From Leptobrachium leishanense (Eukaryota; Chordata; Amphibia; Anura; Megophryidae), in assembly GCA_009667805.1 (NCBI GenBank), contig CM019070.1, positions 58,160,735-58,224,734 of the forward strand: a stretch of 64,000 nt of DNA. Direction: 5' to 3'. Both the position numbers and the translations under genes were made by a program. Below are positions 23,191 through 35,089 of this stretch, in pieces (positions within the stretch are counted from its first letter, which is position 1; every line of letters begins with the position of its first letter). The notes below the pieces were generated by a model. It searched no databases, was not told where the DNA came from, and worked only from the letters and a program-made list of their open reading frames with translations.

Positions 23191-23541
23191 ATGGACGTTC
23201 TAGTCCATCTAGGGACAAATGACTTGGCTAGCAATGAGGTTTCTGAGATTAAGGAAGATTTTTGTGTTCTTGGAGGTGAAATACAGCAGATTGCGTCCAC
23301 TGTGTCATTCTCTGAAGTTTTGCCTGTGCATTACATTCAAGATAGGCAGATGTGCAATAGGGAATTCAATTTGTGGCTTCGGGAATGGTGTCGGGAGCAA
23401 GGATTTGGCTTTGTGTCCCATGATAGCTCTAATTGGAGCAGAAAGGAACTGTATAAAAAAGATGGTTTGCATCTTACTCATAGGGGAACATATGTTCTCA
23501 GTGAGAAGTTCAAAGGTTTCGCAAAGAAATATTTAAACTAG
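23191..23541 (+). pseudogene. LINE B ORF1 C-terminal part, SGNH esterase
   Basis: Frame open from 23191 to the stop at 23539-23541. It has VHLGTNDLASNEV (block with the catalytic-site Asn), a central NREFNLWLREWCREQGFGFV region and KKDGLHLTHRGTYVLSEKF (Asp/His pair). The upstream GDS nucleophile block is missing because the element is truncated at 23167. The arrangement matches LINE A ORF1, which links the two families. Confidence 0.75.
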
Positions 23542-23603
23542 GAGGGGGTGACAAAAGGGTAAAAAACAATCTGCCCGATTGTCCCCCAAAACTAAATCGG
23601 AGG

Positions 23604-24707
23604 GTGCAAGCAACATGCGAGGTAAAAAATGACAAGCTCAGAGTCGTGTCTATAAATGCTCGCAGTTTAGTCAATAAAATCAATGAACTAGAGGCAATGA
23701 TGGCAGCTGAAAAAGTAGATTTAGTGGCGGTTACTGAGACATGGTTCAGTGAGAAAAATAACTGGGACATAACAATACCGGGGTTCTCTTTATATAGAAA
23801 AGACAGAGAAGGTAGGAAAGGAGGAGGAGTGGCCCTGTATGTGGAAAACAACCTAAAAATGAACCAAATAAAAGTGAGCGAGGTGAACATAGAGTCAGTT
23901 TGGGTTACGCTAACATTTGGCAATCATACAGTAGCTCGTGTAGGTGTGATCTATAGACCCCCTGGACAAGCAGAAGAACTAGATAATCTGCTGGTTGAGG
24001 AAATAGCCAAAATGGCAATGAAGGGGGAAGTTATTATCATGGGGGACTTTAATCTTCCTGATGTGAACTGGAAAACCAAAACAGCTGGGTGCACCAGGAG
24101 TACAAATATTCTAAACTCCCTACTGGGATTATCTCTAACACAAGTAGTTGAGGAGCCGACCCGTAAAGAGGCCATATTGGATTTAGTACTCACAAATGGA
24201 GGTTTGGTATCAGACGTTGTTGTAGGTGAAAATTTGGGATCTAGTGATCACCAGTCAGTATGGTTTAATATAACAACAGGGATGGAGCAGCACCACACAA
24301 GAACGAAAGTTTTAGACTTTAAAAAAACCGATTTTTCTAAAATGAGATTTTGTGTGAAGGAGTCATTATCAGACTGGAGGAGTTTAAAGGGAGTCCAGGA
24401 GAAATGGGATTATTTAAAGGAAGCATTATTGAAGGCCACAGGAAATTGCATTCGGCTTGTTAGCAAAAACAAAAAAGGGAAGAAACCACTGTGGTACTCT
24501 GCAGAAGTGGCCAAAATAGTGAAGAACAAAAAGATAGCATTCAATAATTATAAAACAACTCAGAGTGAAGAAGATAGAGGCAAAGCAATTTATAAGAGCT
24601 TCCAAAGCACACGCAGAAGAGAAAATAGCTCAGTCAGTAAAAAAGGGGGACAAAACATTTTTCAGATACATAAACGAGAAAAGAAAAGTAAAACAAGGAT
24701 TAGTTAG
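23604..24707 (+). pseudogene. LINE B ORF2, endonuclease and linker
   Basis: A 367-codon frame. Motifs: VVSINARSLVNKINEL, DLVAVTETWFS (catalytic Glu), GGGVALYVENN, IIMGDFNLPDVNWK (Asp/Asn), TRKEAILDLVLTN and GSSDHQSVWF (the catalytic His block). All signature residues of the APE endonuclease are present in one frame. The frame loses register around 24570, where the following RT frame (from 24565) takes over. Confidence 0.88.
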
Positions 24708-26338
24708 ATTAAAAACAAAGGAAGGAAGGTATGTAGAAGAGGATAAAAGTCTCGCTGACTGCCTCAATGAATATTTTTGTTCAGTCTTTGCAGAAGAAAA
24801 GGAAGGAAAGGGACCTCAGTTAGGAGAGAACACTAAAGAGACGTTTACATATCAGTTTACAGAGGAGGAGGTTCTACAGCAGCTGTCTAAAGTAAAGACA
24901 AATAAGTCAATGGGGCCTGATGGGATCCACCCTAAATTATTAAAAGAGCTCAGTGATGTAATAGCAAAACCGTTAACAGATTTATTTAACCAATCCTTGT
25001 TAACGGGAGTCGTCCCAGAAGACTGGAAATTAGCAAATGTTGTGCCCATTTACAAGAAGGGTAGTAGGGAGGAATCGGGGAACTATAGGCCAGTTAGTCT
25101 TACGTCAGTAGTGGGGAAATTAATGGAAACCATGTTAAAGGAAAGGATTGTTGAACATCTAATAACATGGGTTTACCTCAGGGAGATCATGCCAAACTAA
25201 TCTTATTGATTTTTTTGATTGGGTAACAAAAATAATAGACACAGGTGGTGCAGTAGACATTGCTTATTTAGATCTCAGTAAGGCTTTTGATACTGTTCCG
25301 CATAGAAGGCTTATCAATAAATTGCAATCTTTGAGTTTAGATTCCAATATTGTTGACTGGATTAGGCAGTGGCTGAGTGACAGACAACAGAGGGTTGTGG
25401 TAAATGGAGTTTATTCGGCGCAAGGTCTTGTTACCAGTGGGGTACCTCAGGGGTCAGTACTTGGACCCATTCTCTTTAATATTTTTATTAGTGATATTGC
25501 AGAAGGTATTAATGGAAAAGTATGTATTTTTGCTGATGACACAAAGATTTGCAACAGGGTTGACGTTCCTGGAGGGATCAGCCAAATGACAAATGATTTA
25601 GGTAAACTAAAAAAATGGTCGGAGTTGTGGCAATTGAGTTTTAATGTGGATAAGTGCAAGATAATGCACCTGGGACGTAAAAACCCAAGGGCTGAATATA
25701 GAATATTTGATACAGTCCTAACCTCAACATCTGAGGAAAGGGATTTAGGGGTTATTATTTCAGAGGATCTAAGGGTAAGTAGTCAATGTAATAGAGCAGC
25801 AGGAAATGCTAGCAGAATCCTTGGTTGTGTAGGGAGAGGTATTAGCAGTAGGAAAAGGGAAGTGCTCATGCCACTGTACAGAGCACTGGTGAGACCTCAC
25901 TTGGAGTACTATGTGCAGTACTGGAGACCGTATCTCCAGAAGGATATAGACATCTTAGAGAGAGTTCAGAGAAGGGCTACTAAAATGGTGTACGGCTTGA
26001 AGGAGAAAAGTTACCAGGAAAGGCTTAATGATCTTAACATGTACAGCTTGGAAAAAAGACGAGACAGAGGAGATATGATAGAAACATTTAAATACGTAAA
26101 GGGAATCCACAAGGTAGAGGAAGGGAGTATATTTAAAAGGAAACAAAATAGCAAAACAAGAGGACATAGTCTTAGATTAGAGGGGCAAAGGTTTAAAAGT
26201 AACATCAGGAAGCATTATTTTACTGAGAGGGTGGTGGATACATGGAACAGTCTTCCAGTAGAAGTGGTAGAGGCCAAAACAGTAATTGAATTTAAGCAAG
26301 CATGGGATAGGCATAAGGCTATCCTAAACAAAAGATAA
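24565..26338 (+). pseudogene. LINE B ORF2, reverse transcriptase and C-terminus
   Basis: The first frame (24565-25200) has KSMGPDGIHPKLLKELSDVIAKPL and NYRPVSLTSVVGKLMET. Near 25166 several codons are lost and the frame changes just before the HGFTSGRSCQTNL block. The second frame covers YLDLSKAFDTVPH, TSGVPQGSVLGPILFNIF, the catalytic CIFADDTKI box (about 25525), CKIMHLGRKN and the SLEKRRDRGDMIE block, ending at TAA 26336-26338. The polymerase active site is intact. Confidence 0.9.
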
Positions 26339-26422
26339 ATCCAGGTAAAGTATCCATGTAATTGGGCAGACTAGATGGGCCGAAAGGTTCTTATCTGCCG
26401 ACATTTTTCTATGTTTCTATGA

Positions 26423-26949
26423 AGAATAATGTAAATGTGAGCAGCAGAAGATTTCGTTTTAGTTTAGGTGTAAACATGTGTCGTAAATGGTAATGCAAAA
26501 TATGAGTCACTGATTCCAGATCATGATAACCATTGCCCGGTAAGGGGAAAGTACATACCCTTCCATCATGATGCCACCGGGTAAGCAATTTCCTAATGCA
26601 GTAGTTAAAAAGAAAGTTAATAATTACATCTTCGCAAAGGACCTAAGCAACCTTGAAGGAAAACTCACAGCATTCCAAAATCTACGTTGCTCAATACTTA
26701 AGAAAATGAAAGACACCCATATACACCAGACCTTCAAAGACACATGGGAAAAGGGAGAAAGCGTCCCAGAATTATTTTAACCTTCTGATCCTTTTTCCTA
26801 ATTATATTCCTTACAATAGAGGAGTAACCACCTAATGAACTATTTTATTAGTGACATCAAAAAATGACTGAAAATGGCATTTCATATGTAAAAGATTGTA
26901 CAAACAAATTTATGAGGAAACATTAGAAAATTCCATGAAGTCAGACTAT
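26423..26949. other. Unassigned spacer with a 70-codon frame of unknown nature
   Basis: A Lys-rich frame at 26568-26780 (ends GESVPELF) shows no domain I recognise. It is surrounded by AT-rich sequence without terminal repeats and may be chance or a fragment of an unknown element. Confidence 0.4.
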
Positions 26950-27840
26950 CAGGGTTATTCAAAGATAGTCGATCTGGCCCCGAAATGTAACTGAACGTTG
27001 AATTTCAGCGAACGGTGACATTTCGGGGCCATTCGACTATTCAGAGAGCAGGCAATTCGTCAAATTGTGACGTATTGCCTGCACATACAATGCCTGTTCG
27101 AGGGCAGTGAACTCCCCCATAGAGAAAAAATGCTTTGTCTATTCAGAGAACACAAAACAGCAGGGAAAAGTTGCCGAAATGCCCTGCCATTCGGTGGTTT
27201 AATTCGACAGGTTTATTCAGGTCGAATCCCATAGGCTTCAATGTTAAAAATATTCCCGTTTTAATCCAATATCTAATAAACCGTTCATTATAAAATTCTG
27301 CAGTAAAAAGTCTCTTTATTTTTAGATTTTTAAGGATCTTTTAGGCATTTTTTGGAATTTTACAAACTTTATTCAGTTTTTTTTAATCGTTTTTTCTTTT
27401 TTATGGAACAGACCTTTTTATTATCATTCATTGGATCTTCTGTGTAAATTCCAGATATTTTCGTTCAGCAGTTTGTTTGCAAACAGCGTTTCACTTTTCA
27501 AACTTTCAAGCGTACTGGGGGTTTTTTTCACCTCCTTAGTCTGCGTGTTGGCTTTTTCCGGCAGCTGCTCTGCGCTGTGATCGACGGCTAGTCCGGTTTC
27601 TCCGGCGTGTTTGGCGGGGTTAATCCAGCTGTTTTCTGCAGGTTTTGGTGAGTGTTTGGTGAGTGTTTGGCGGGTTTGCGGCGAGTTTTCGACGGGTTTT
27701 TCCTGCACTACGGGGGCCCTGCGGTTCTTGTTGACTACACCGCAGGGTCGGAGAAATAGGATCACCGAATCGCCCCGAAGTGCAGGGAACAAAAAGTCAC
27801 CGAACGTTCGGTGACTTTTTGATTCTCTTTGAATAAGGCC
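26950..27840. repeat. MITE family P, copy 2 (uninterrupted)
   Basis: Runs CAGGGTTATTCAAAGATAG... to GATTCTCTTTGAATAAGGCC. The long terminal complementarity includes a second hairpin, GTCACCGAACGTTCGGTGAC, near the right end. It aligns with the flanks of the piggyBac insertion and with 50688 and 56611 (inverted orientation relative to some). Confidence 0.8.
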
Positions 27841-28757
27841 GACAGGTGCAACTCCGCTATAACAGATAAGTTACATTAATCAAAGATTTTTTTTTATTTG
27901 TAGAACGCATAAACATTTGCATTTAAAATGAGATGCACAGCATACCTGGAAAGTAAAATATATATATTTCTATTCGAACCAGGATGCATTTCTATATCTT
28001 CATAAAAGTTAAATCTAAATATTTATTTGAATAAAGTTATAATAACTAATAAAGTTAATATATTATAAATTGTGTTACGTGTAAAGCTAGAAAAAGAAGA
28101 ATTGAAAAAACAAAATTCATATTCAATCACGATTCATTCCATGTGTGGTCCAAATCCATTCAGTTTTATGGCCCAGTTTAAGTTTTCTTTATTTAAAAGG
28201 ATTCTCTATTAAAACCACATAAATTAAAAAATTCCCTTTCTGTTGCCCTTAAATAATTGGGGACATGCTGCGAACAGGTTCTACCCATTTATTTATCTTG
28301 GTTGATTTTCCTAACCTTTTCTCCCTCGTCTCGCACTGCTCCGTTTCGGCTCAGGGACTCCCAAACCTAGAAGTCCCTGAAGCTATCCTGCACAATTTGC
28401 GCTCCTACACAACTTAAGTATCATAGGAACCGCAAATTGCGGGAAACTGTGAGACTTGCGGACTTTACGTACAGAAGTTCCTGTACAGAACGATGGATCG
28501 ACTGCCCGCTCGCTTTTGTGATTGGTCTCAGAGGGTGACGTTTGCAAACGGTCTGCGTGCTGACATCAGTAATGACCGGTCTGGTGACCGGCAGCCAAGG
28601 AAATTCTAAATCCCTGGTAATGCTGGGTGGGGTGGAAGAAATTCCTCCACTTCACCCAGCATGTTAACCCGATCGGGGCAGCAAGGAGGAGTGGAGAAGG
28701 GGGGCACTCATTACGTCATTAAAACAATAAAGTGGTGAGGATGAGTAGAGTGTCCCT
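27841..28757. other. Unassigned, partly repeat-like
   Basis: The first 500 bp are AT-rich and featureless. About 28320-28757 is GC-richer with short inverted repeats (GGTCTGGTGACCGG, GCTGGGTGGGGTGGAAG/CTTCACCCAGC) and ends TAGAGTGTCCCTTTA, a terminus-like motif, directly against MITE M. I see no gene. Confidence 0.4.
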
Positions 28758-29199
28758 TTAGGCTAGGGACAGATGAGCGCATTTTCTGCAGCCACCGTCA
28801 AAATGTACGTCGATGCGTGCGCACGCATTTTTTCACGGAATACGCTTAAGTGGTCAGACGATGCGCAATTCTGGACGTATTTCATGACGATGGGGTGAAA
28901 AGAAGTCTAGGGAAATCCGGCTGTTTGAACGTTATGTTGGCCGCACACTAGCAGCGTCTGACGTCTCCTAATCACGCACACACGCTGCTATGCGGCCGCA
29001 GCGCACTTTGTACGTCAGTAGCAGCGGTTTCACGTTCTGATAAAAATGCGTTCATTTGCTGGTTGCGTGGTGTCGGCGCACTTTCGTACGCACGTACTGC
29101 ATATATTGGCCGTCATTGGCCGTTATGTGCTGCTACTGCCGCCGTGATTTAGTGCGCCTGCACGCGCGTTCCGACTGCCCCACTCTGACCCTAGCCTAA
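28758..29199. repeat. MITE family M, copy 3
   Basis: TTAGGCTAGGGACAGATGAGCGC at left and CTCTGACCCTAGCCTAA at right, with the family's GCAGCGTCTGACGTCTCC and CACGCTGCTATGCGGCCGCAGC blocks. Confidence 0.75.
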
Positions 29200-29646
29200 A
29201 GTAACCCAATCACCCCACGTCTTTGTTACATATCACAAACTGTACTTGATCTGTCATTTGATATTTTAGCTAACAGTCCAACAAACATCAAAAGCATGTT
29301 GGAACAGGTAAATCGAGTTTACCTCCTCTGATTGTGAACCTGTGCTTTCAAATAATCTATCCTTCAGCCTCTTAATTGCACCTGCTACAAAAATTGTACC
29401 GTTTGAACATTTTAGAATATACTGTATATATATAATTAAGAAATATTTCCTTTCATCTCATAATGTAAAATAAAATGGGTTACTCCAATGGCTGACTTTG
29501 TAAGCTGGAGGGATGTCAGCTTCTCACAGCTAGTCTACATGCTAGCGTCTGATTGAATTGCACATTAACATCAGAGAGATTTTTAAAGGCACTCGCTTTG
29601 AGGCACTCAGGTTACAATGATCATCTAAATTACATTAATTACATGG
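29200..29646. other. Unassigned AT-rich spacer
   Basis: No frame, terminal repeat or similarity to the rest of the window was noticed between MITE M and the hAT-like element. Confidence 0.4.
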
Positions 29647-29681
29647 TAGGGATGAGCCGAACACCCCCGAGTTCGGTTCAC

Positions 29682-29885
29682 TTTCGAACTCGAACTTTCC
29701 AAATGTTCGAATTCGAACTTTCCAAATGTTCGAATTCGAACTTTCCAAATGTTCGAATTCGAACATTCCAAATGTTCGAAGTCGAACTTTCCAAATGTTC
29801 GAATTCGAACTTTCCAAATGTTCGAATTCGAACTTTCCAAATGTTCGAATTCGAACTTTCCAAATGTTCGAATTCGAACTCGAAC
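29682..29885 (+). repeat. 23-bp palindromic tandem array at the hAT left end
   Basis: About eight units of GTTCGAATTCGAACTTTCCAAAT, each with the palindrome GTTCGAATTCGAAC. The units are contiguous without unique spacers. The phase gives overlapping frames on both strands that encode the same FELSKCSNSNFPNV-type string; these are artefacts. Confidence 0.9.
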
Positions 29886-30724
29886 TCAATACAAGTCAAT
29901 GGGGCTGAAAATTCGATTTTTAGAGTGCCCTCCAAGAGGGCATATATGCTAGATATTTGCCATAAAAGGTGTATGGTGTCCCGGGTAGTGCCCTGGGGGA
30001 CAGGAAACAAGGACAAAAAGTTTTAAAAAAAGTTTTTAAAAAGGACAGTGAGTTTTTCCATGAAATAAGGGTTAAAAATAAAATTAAAAATTCCTTCAAA
30101 TATCGTGCCTAGGAGGTCCCCATAACCTGCCCGTGAAGTGGCGGATTTCTAGGATGTATAGAAACATGTAAAAACCCAAAAATGACATTTCAAAAGACGG
30201 TAAATGCTTTTCCTTTAATCTATCCATAAACAACTGCTTGGGGCGGCAGTCTGTATGAAAAGGAGACATTTTCGGACACGCAGAAAAAGTTTAGTGATTT
30301 TTTGGCTAAATTATTGTGAAATTTATGCAGGCTTTGCATGAAAGTAACAATAGGTGCTTTAAAATTGGGCCTTTAGCGTCGGCAGCAGTGCCGTCACACA
30401 GTAACCCCTCTGAGGATATGAATCTGATACAGGCGTCAGTGGCAGTGCAGCCAAATATTGTGCCTTTGGTGCCAGGCCAGCAAGTGCCATCATACAGTAA
30501 CCCCTCTGTGGTATTGTGGAAGAGTGCAGGGGTGGACCATGCGGTCAGGGCCGGTGCTAGACTATTTTGTGCCCTAGGCAAGACCAGCTACTTGCACCCC
30601 CCCAAACAAAAAAAAACGACACATCATGAAACTGCTAAATTTCTTTTTATTTAAGAATAAAGTTTGAAAAGCACCAATAGTAAAGGTAAAATAGATATAA
30701 ATAAACTGTATTAAACCATTTTAA

Positions 30725-31906
30725 CCACTTCGATGCGGAGGACGCGCTCAGCGCGTCCTCCGCATGGCTGCTGCTGTGCTGAGGACGCGCTGGGCGCGTC
30801 CTCACTTTGGGGTCAGCGTTCGGCCGAGTTCCGGCCGATCGCTGGCCCCCCGGTGCGGGCTGACATCCTCGATGTCAGCCCAGCATCCGGAACCGCCACC
30901 GGTGAAATAAGGTGTCATCGCGGCAGCGCGATGACACCTAATTCAGGTGCCCCCCCCCGCATGTGCGGAGGAGGCACCTGAAAGGGAGGGGAGGAGGTCC
31001 TTCGGACCTCTCTCCCTCCCGATCGGCGGCGTTGCGGGGGTTAACCCAGGCACCATTTGGAAGGGCACAGCCTGCCCGTCCAAATGGTACCTGGCATTAA
31101 CCCCTGGGGAGCTGGATCGCGAATCGGCGCTGAAAAGCCTCCGGGAACTCCCCCTGAGGACTGTCGTCATCGTGCATAGCACGATGACGCCAGTCCTGGA
31201 GTTAACCCCTAACTGCCACCAACGGTGGAGATAGGGAGTTCCAATGAACTCCCTATCTCCCGATCCGTGGCAGCTAGGGGTTAACGTTTGGTATTGTTGG
31301 ATCGGCCAGAGCATGGCCGTTCCAACGATACCAAACTCGAATGTGAAAAAAGTTAGTAAAAAAAATAAAATAAATAAAATAAAAATAAAAAAATATTTTA
31401 AAAAAAATTATAAAAAAAAATAAACACTTTTTTTTCTTTTTTTTGGTTTGTTAATGCAGCAATATTGTTCCCATTTCAATTATAATGTGAACAATGATGC
31501 TGCACTAACGATTTTTGTATGCGGTGCGTTTGTTAAAAATCGTGTAATTTTCCCCAAAAAAAATGTAACGAGACCCCATCTCTAATTTTTTTAACAAGCG
31601 CACCCCATACAAAATATAACCGCAATTGCTCGCATGTTAAAATGTGAAAAAAAACACTTTACACACTGTAAATTATTGAAAATTCATATTTTATTGCATT
31701 TTTTGTTATAATATACAGACAGGTCATGACGTATACATATAATAATGACATATTATTAATCTGCCGAGTCTGACGGAAAGAACGATATATAATATGTCTG
31801 GGTCATATACTAAAATAAGCCTTCAAAAACACGTTTAAACATGATGAGCAAAACCGGTAAAAATGAGCTCAGCACAGAGGCGGGAAAAGCCTCAGCAGCG
31901 AAAGGG
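30725..31906. mobile_element. TTAA-flanked GC-rich element (second piggyBac-type family)
   Basis: TTAA at 30721-30724 and 31907-31910. Left terminus CCACTTCGATGCGGAGGACGCG, right terminus CAGCAGCGAAAGGG. It is full of perfect hairpins (GAGGACGCGC..GCGCGTCCTC at 30738-30765; GAGATAGGGAGTTC..GAACTCCCTATCTC at 31228-31260). No transposase. The TTAA target suggests piggyBac mobilisation. Confidence 0.6.
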
Positions 31907-32039
31907 TTAAATTAACTCTATTAAACAAATTAAAATTAACTGTATTGAACAAATACAAATTAACGAAAAAAAATTAAGAGTTGTCACGTAAGTTTCAATT
32001 TCAGACACATCAAAATTTCACTTTGCGTGCCTTATCCTT

Positions 32040-32555
32040 TGCAAATTTTCATCATGCGTATATATATATTGCCCAGGCCAGCTCACATCATGCGTATATA
32101 TATATATTGCCCAGGCCAGCTCACATCATGCGTATATATATTGCCTAGGCCAGCTCACATCATGCGTATATATATTGCCTAGGCCCAGGCCAGCTCACAT
32201 CATGCGTACATATATTGCCCAGGCCAGCTCACATCATGCGTATATATATTGCCAAGGCCCAGGCCAGCTCACATCATGCGTATATATATATTGCCCAGGC
32301 CAGCTCACATCATGCGTATATATATTGCCCAGGCCAGCTCACATCATGCGTATATATATTGCCCAGGCCCAGGCCAGCTCACATCATGCGTATATATATT
32401 GCCCAGGCCCAGGCCAGCTCACATCATGCGTATATATATATTGCCCAGGCCAGCTCAGATCATGCTCACAGACAGTCACAGATGTGCCATCAATTATGCG
32501 TATATATATTGCCCAGGCCAGCTCACATCATGTGTATATATATTGCCCAGGCCAA
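32040..32555 (+). repeat. Minisatellite, 33-42 bp unit, about 13 copies
   Basis: The unit is CAGCTCACATCATGCG + TATATATATTGCCCAGGC, varying in the TA run and an optional CCAGGC hexamer. One interruption at 32456-32495 (CACAGACAGTCACAGATGTGCC). Frames through it are repeat translations, not genes. Confidence 0.9.
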
Positions 32556-33175
32556 TCCCCTGGTGGAGATAGGGGGTTCATTTGAACCCCAATATCTCCA
32601 GGCATCTAGGGGGTCATGGAGGGTGTCAATTGAAAGGCCTGAGCATGGCCTTTCAAATGATACCCAACATGACCAGGTATAAAGTAAAAAAAAGAAAAAA
32701 GAAAAGAAAAACATGTATTATTTTGTGTGTTATTTTTATTAATGCAGCAATATTGTTCACATTTCAATTATAATGTGAACGATGATGCACTAATGATTTT
32801 TTTCTATGGGGTGTGTTTGCTATAAATCACGTAATTCCCCCCACAAAATGTAACAAGTCCCCATTTCTAATTTTTGTACAAGCGCACCCTATAGAAAACA
32901 TAACCGCAGACGCTCATGTGCTAAAATGTGAAAAAAAAACACTTTACACACTGCAGATGATTAAAAATTCTATTTTTATTGCATTTTTTTCATAATATAC
33001 AGCCAGGACAGGACGTATACATATAAAAATGATATATTATGAATCTGCGGAGTCTGCCGGAAAGAACGATATCTAACGTGTCGGTCATTTAATAAAATGT
33101 GGGTTCAAAATCGCGTTTAAACATGATGAGCAAAAGCGGTAAAAATGAGCTGAGCATGAGCACACAGCGGTGAAA
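32556..33175. repeat. Partial relative of the 30725-31906 element, right half
   Basis: Shares GAGATAGGG..TTC hairpin, GGCCTGAGCATGGCC, AATGCAGCAATATTGTTC, TTTCAATTATAATGTGAAC, ATATTATGAATCTGC and AACATGATGAGCAAAA with 31228-31880. The left half is missing; the minisatellite takes its place. Confidence 0.6.
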
Positions 33176-33586
33176 TGCAGCATATTAGAAGACGTTTTAG
33201 GAGGGAAATTAACACTTCTCACTCAGAAGCAGACACCACCCCTCATTCTACATACAATGTATCAAATTCAGTACACCAGACTAAAAACACCTGTTGTTAT
33301 GCCGTTTGAAAAACACAGGTCATTTAGAGGTGAGAATCTTTGCACGTACACATTAGTTTTTAATTCAATATCTAATAAACCGTTGCTTATAATATTCTGC
33401 AGTGAAGAGTCTCTTTATTTCTAGATTTTTTTGTATTTTTTAAGCATTTTTTATACTTTTTTCAAAATTTCTTTTTTTTTGCGAACTCGAACCGAACACA
33501 CCCAAAAAGTTCGGAGTTTGCGAACTTTCGAACGACCAAAGTTCGAATCGAACTCCAAACTGATCGAACCAAACAGCTCATCCCTA

Positions 33587-34226
33587 AGCTAGAGTTTTCC
33601 TTTATTGATCCTAAACCGTGCTCTAGGATACTAGGATATACCTATAGACCTTTCACAGATGAAAAAGTAATTCACCTTTTAATAGTTGTGTGCTGGACAG
33701 CAATGTTCTTTTAAATATGGTCTGAAATGTGATTCCATAATTTGTGGCTCTTAGATTCTGGCTTCCAGAAAATGGTCTTTACAGTAAAAATGGCATTGAG
33801 TATATTGGAGACTAATTAAATAGTAAGGGAAAGTTCCATCTGAAATTCACATTCTCCTGCATTTCCGCTGTACTCGAGACCAGCTTCCTGTGTGCTCTCT
33901 CTAATTTCGGTACCATTCCAGAATATACAACAGAGACCTGTTGTTGAAGTATGTCATATACAAAGACAGAAGATGATGTGTAAGGTATCATCCATACTCA
34001 AACCAAAACTGTTTGATTATTTGGACGTCACAAGTTCCCTTTTCCCAACAGCATCTGGAAATAGGCTCATTCCTTTTGATCAAAAAAAATATCTCTCTAT
34101 TCAAATAGTTAACGACTTAACGTTTATACTTCCTCTTGGAACATTGTGTTGTGCAACCATAATAAACTTACTAACATCAGGGGTAAGAACTATTCATTTA
34201 TTATTCATTACATGTTCTTCAACTGC
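33587..34226. other. Unassigned, with a 116-codon frame
   Basis: A plus-strand frame at 33892-34242 is open but uses a non-ATG start and runs into the adjacent MITE. It has no domain I recognise. There are no terminal repeats. It may be unique host intergenic DNA. Confidence 0.4.
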
Positions 34227-34380
34227 CAGGTCTATTCACTAAAGGTGAAACTCAGGAGAATTGACAGGAGAAGAGAACAATCTAGACCAAATAGACGATT
34301 TGGAAAGTGAGAAAAATATTTTTTCTGGTTTGGCTATTTAGATTTTGACGTAGATTTTTCAACTTTAGTGAATAGACCTG
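34227..34380. repeat. MITE family Q, copy 1
   Basis: CAGGTCTATTCACTAAAGGTGAAAC at left, inverted as GTGAATAGACCTG at right; about 155 bp and palindromic. Other copies: 43879-44055 and 59301-59475. Confidence 0.85.
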
Positions 34381-34412
34381 TAAGAGAGACAGGGCTTTTC
34401 ATTCATGTCCCC

Positions 34413-34497
34413 TTAATGCAATGTTTCCCAAATCTATCCTCAGGACCTGCTGACAGGCCATGTTTTCCAGATATCTTAAGCACAGCACAGGTCCCGA
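34413..34497 (+). repeat. hAT-type MITE fragment, left end
   Basis: TTTCCCAAATCTATCCTCAGGACC..ACAGGCCATGTTTTCCAGATATCTTAAGCACAGCACAGG matches 8592-8660 and then stops abruptly at the start of the next hAT-like element. Confidence 0.6.
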
Positions 34498-35089
34498 ACA
34501 CCCCCCGAGTTCGGTTCGAGCCCGAACCCGAACTTCCCATTTGTTCGGGACCGAACCCGAACTCCCATGCAATCCAATGGGGCTGAAAATTCGTTTTTTT
34601 AAGAGTGCCCTCCGAGAGGGCATATATGCTACATATTTGCCATAAAAGGTGTATGGGGGTCCGGGTAGTGCCCTGGGGGACAGGAAACAAGGACAAAAAG
34701 TAAAAAAAAAACGTTTTTAAAGGGACAGTGAGTTTTCCATGAAATAAGGGTTAAAAATAAAAACGAAAAAATCCTTCAAATATAGTGCCTAGGAGGTCCC
34801 CATAACCTGCCTGTGAAGTGGCGGATTTCTAGGATGTATAGAAACACTTAAAAACAAATAAATGACGTTTCATATGACGGTAAATGCTTTTCCTTTAATC
34901 TATCCATAAACAACTGCTTGGGGCGGCAGCCTGTATGAAAAGACATTTTAGGACGCGCAGAAAAAGTTTAGTGTTTTTTTGGGCTAAATTATTGTGAAAC
35001 GTATGCAGGCTTTGGATGAAAGTAACAATAGGTGCTTTAAAATTGATTCTTTAGCATCCCCAACAGTGCCGTCACACTGTAACCCCTCA

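Larger units (their letters stand above)
23167..26422 (+). mobile_element. L2/CR1-clade LINE B, 5'-truncated
   Basis: Contains the ORF1 C-terminus, endonuclease, reverse transcriptase and an L2-type 3' end (GACTAGATGGGCCGAAAGGTTCTTATCTGCCGACA then TTTCTATGTTTCTATG). It differs clearly from LINE A in sequence and tail. The same tail appears alone, reversed, at 42283-42420. Frameshifts near 24570 and 25166 inactivate it, but long frames remain, so it is younger than LINE A. Confidence 0.9.
29647..33586. mobile_element. hAT-like non-autonomous element, copy 1, with nested inserts
   Basis: Ends TAGGGATGAGCCGAACACCCCC and GATCGAACCAAACAGCTCATCCCTA are inverted to each other (TAGGGATGAGC). 29890-30545 matches 34570-35230 of copy 2 (GGGGCTGAAAATTCG, GGGCATATATGCTA, GTAGTGCCCTGGGGGACAGG, CATAAACAACTGCTTGGGGCGGCAG). 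Inside lie a 23-bp array, a TTAA-flanked element at 30725-31906, a minisatellite (32040-32555) and a second relative of that element (32556-33175). No clear 8-bp target duplication is visible. Confidence 0.6.

Noticed and set aside
29682..29885. CRISPR-like regular repeats
   Set aside because: The units are contiguous without unique spacers and lie in a vertebrate transposon.
29553..30026. 157-residue frame and its antisense partners
   Set aside because: Produced by the 23-bp palindromic array; both strands give similar peptides.
32175..32714. Overlapping 60-155 residue frames
   Set aside because: Translations of the CATCATGCG/TATATA minisatellite in three frames.
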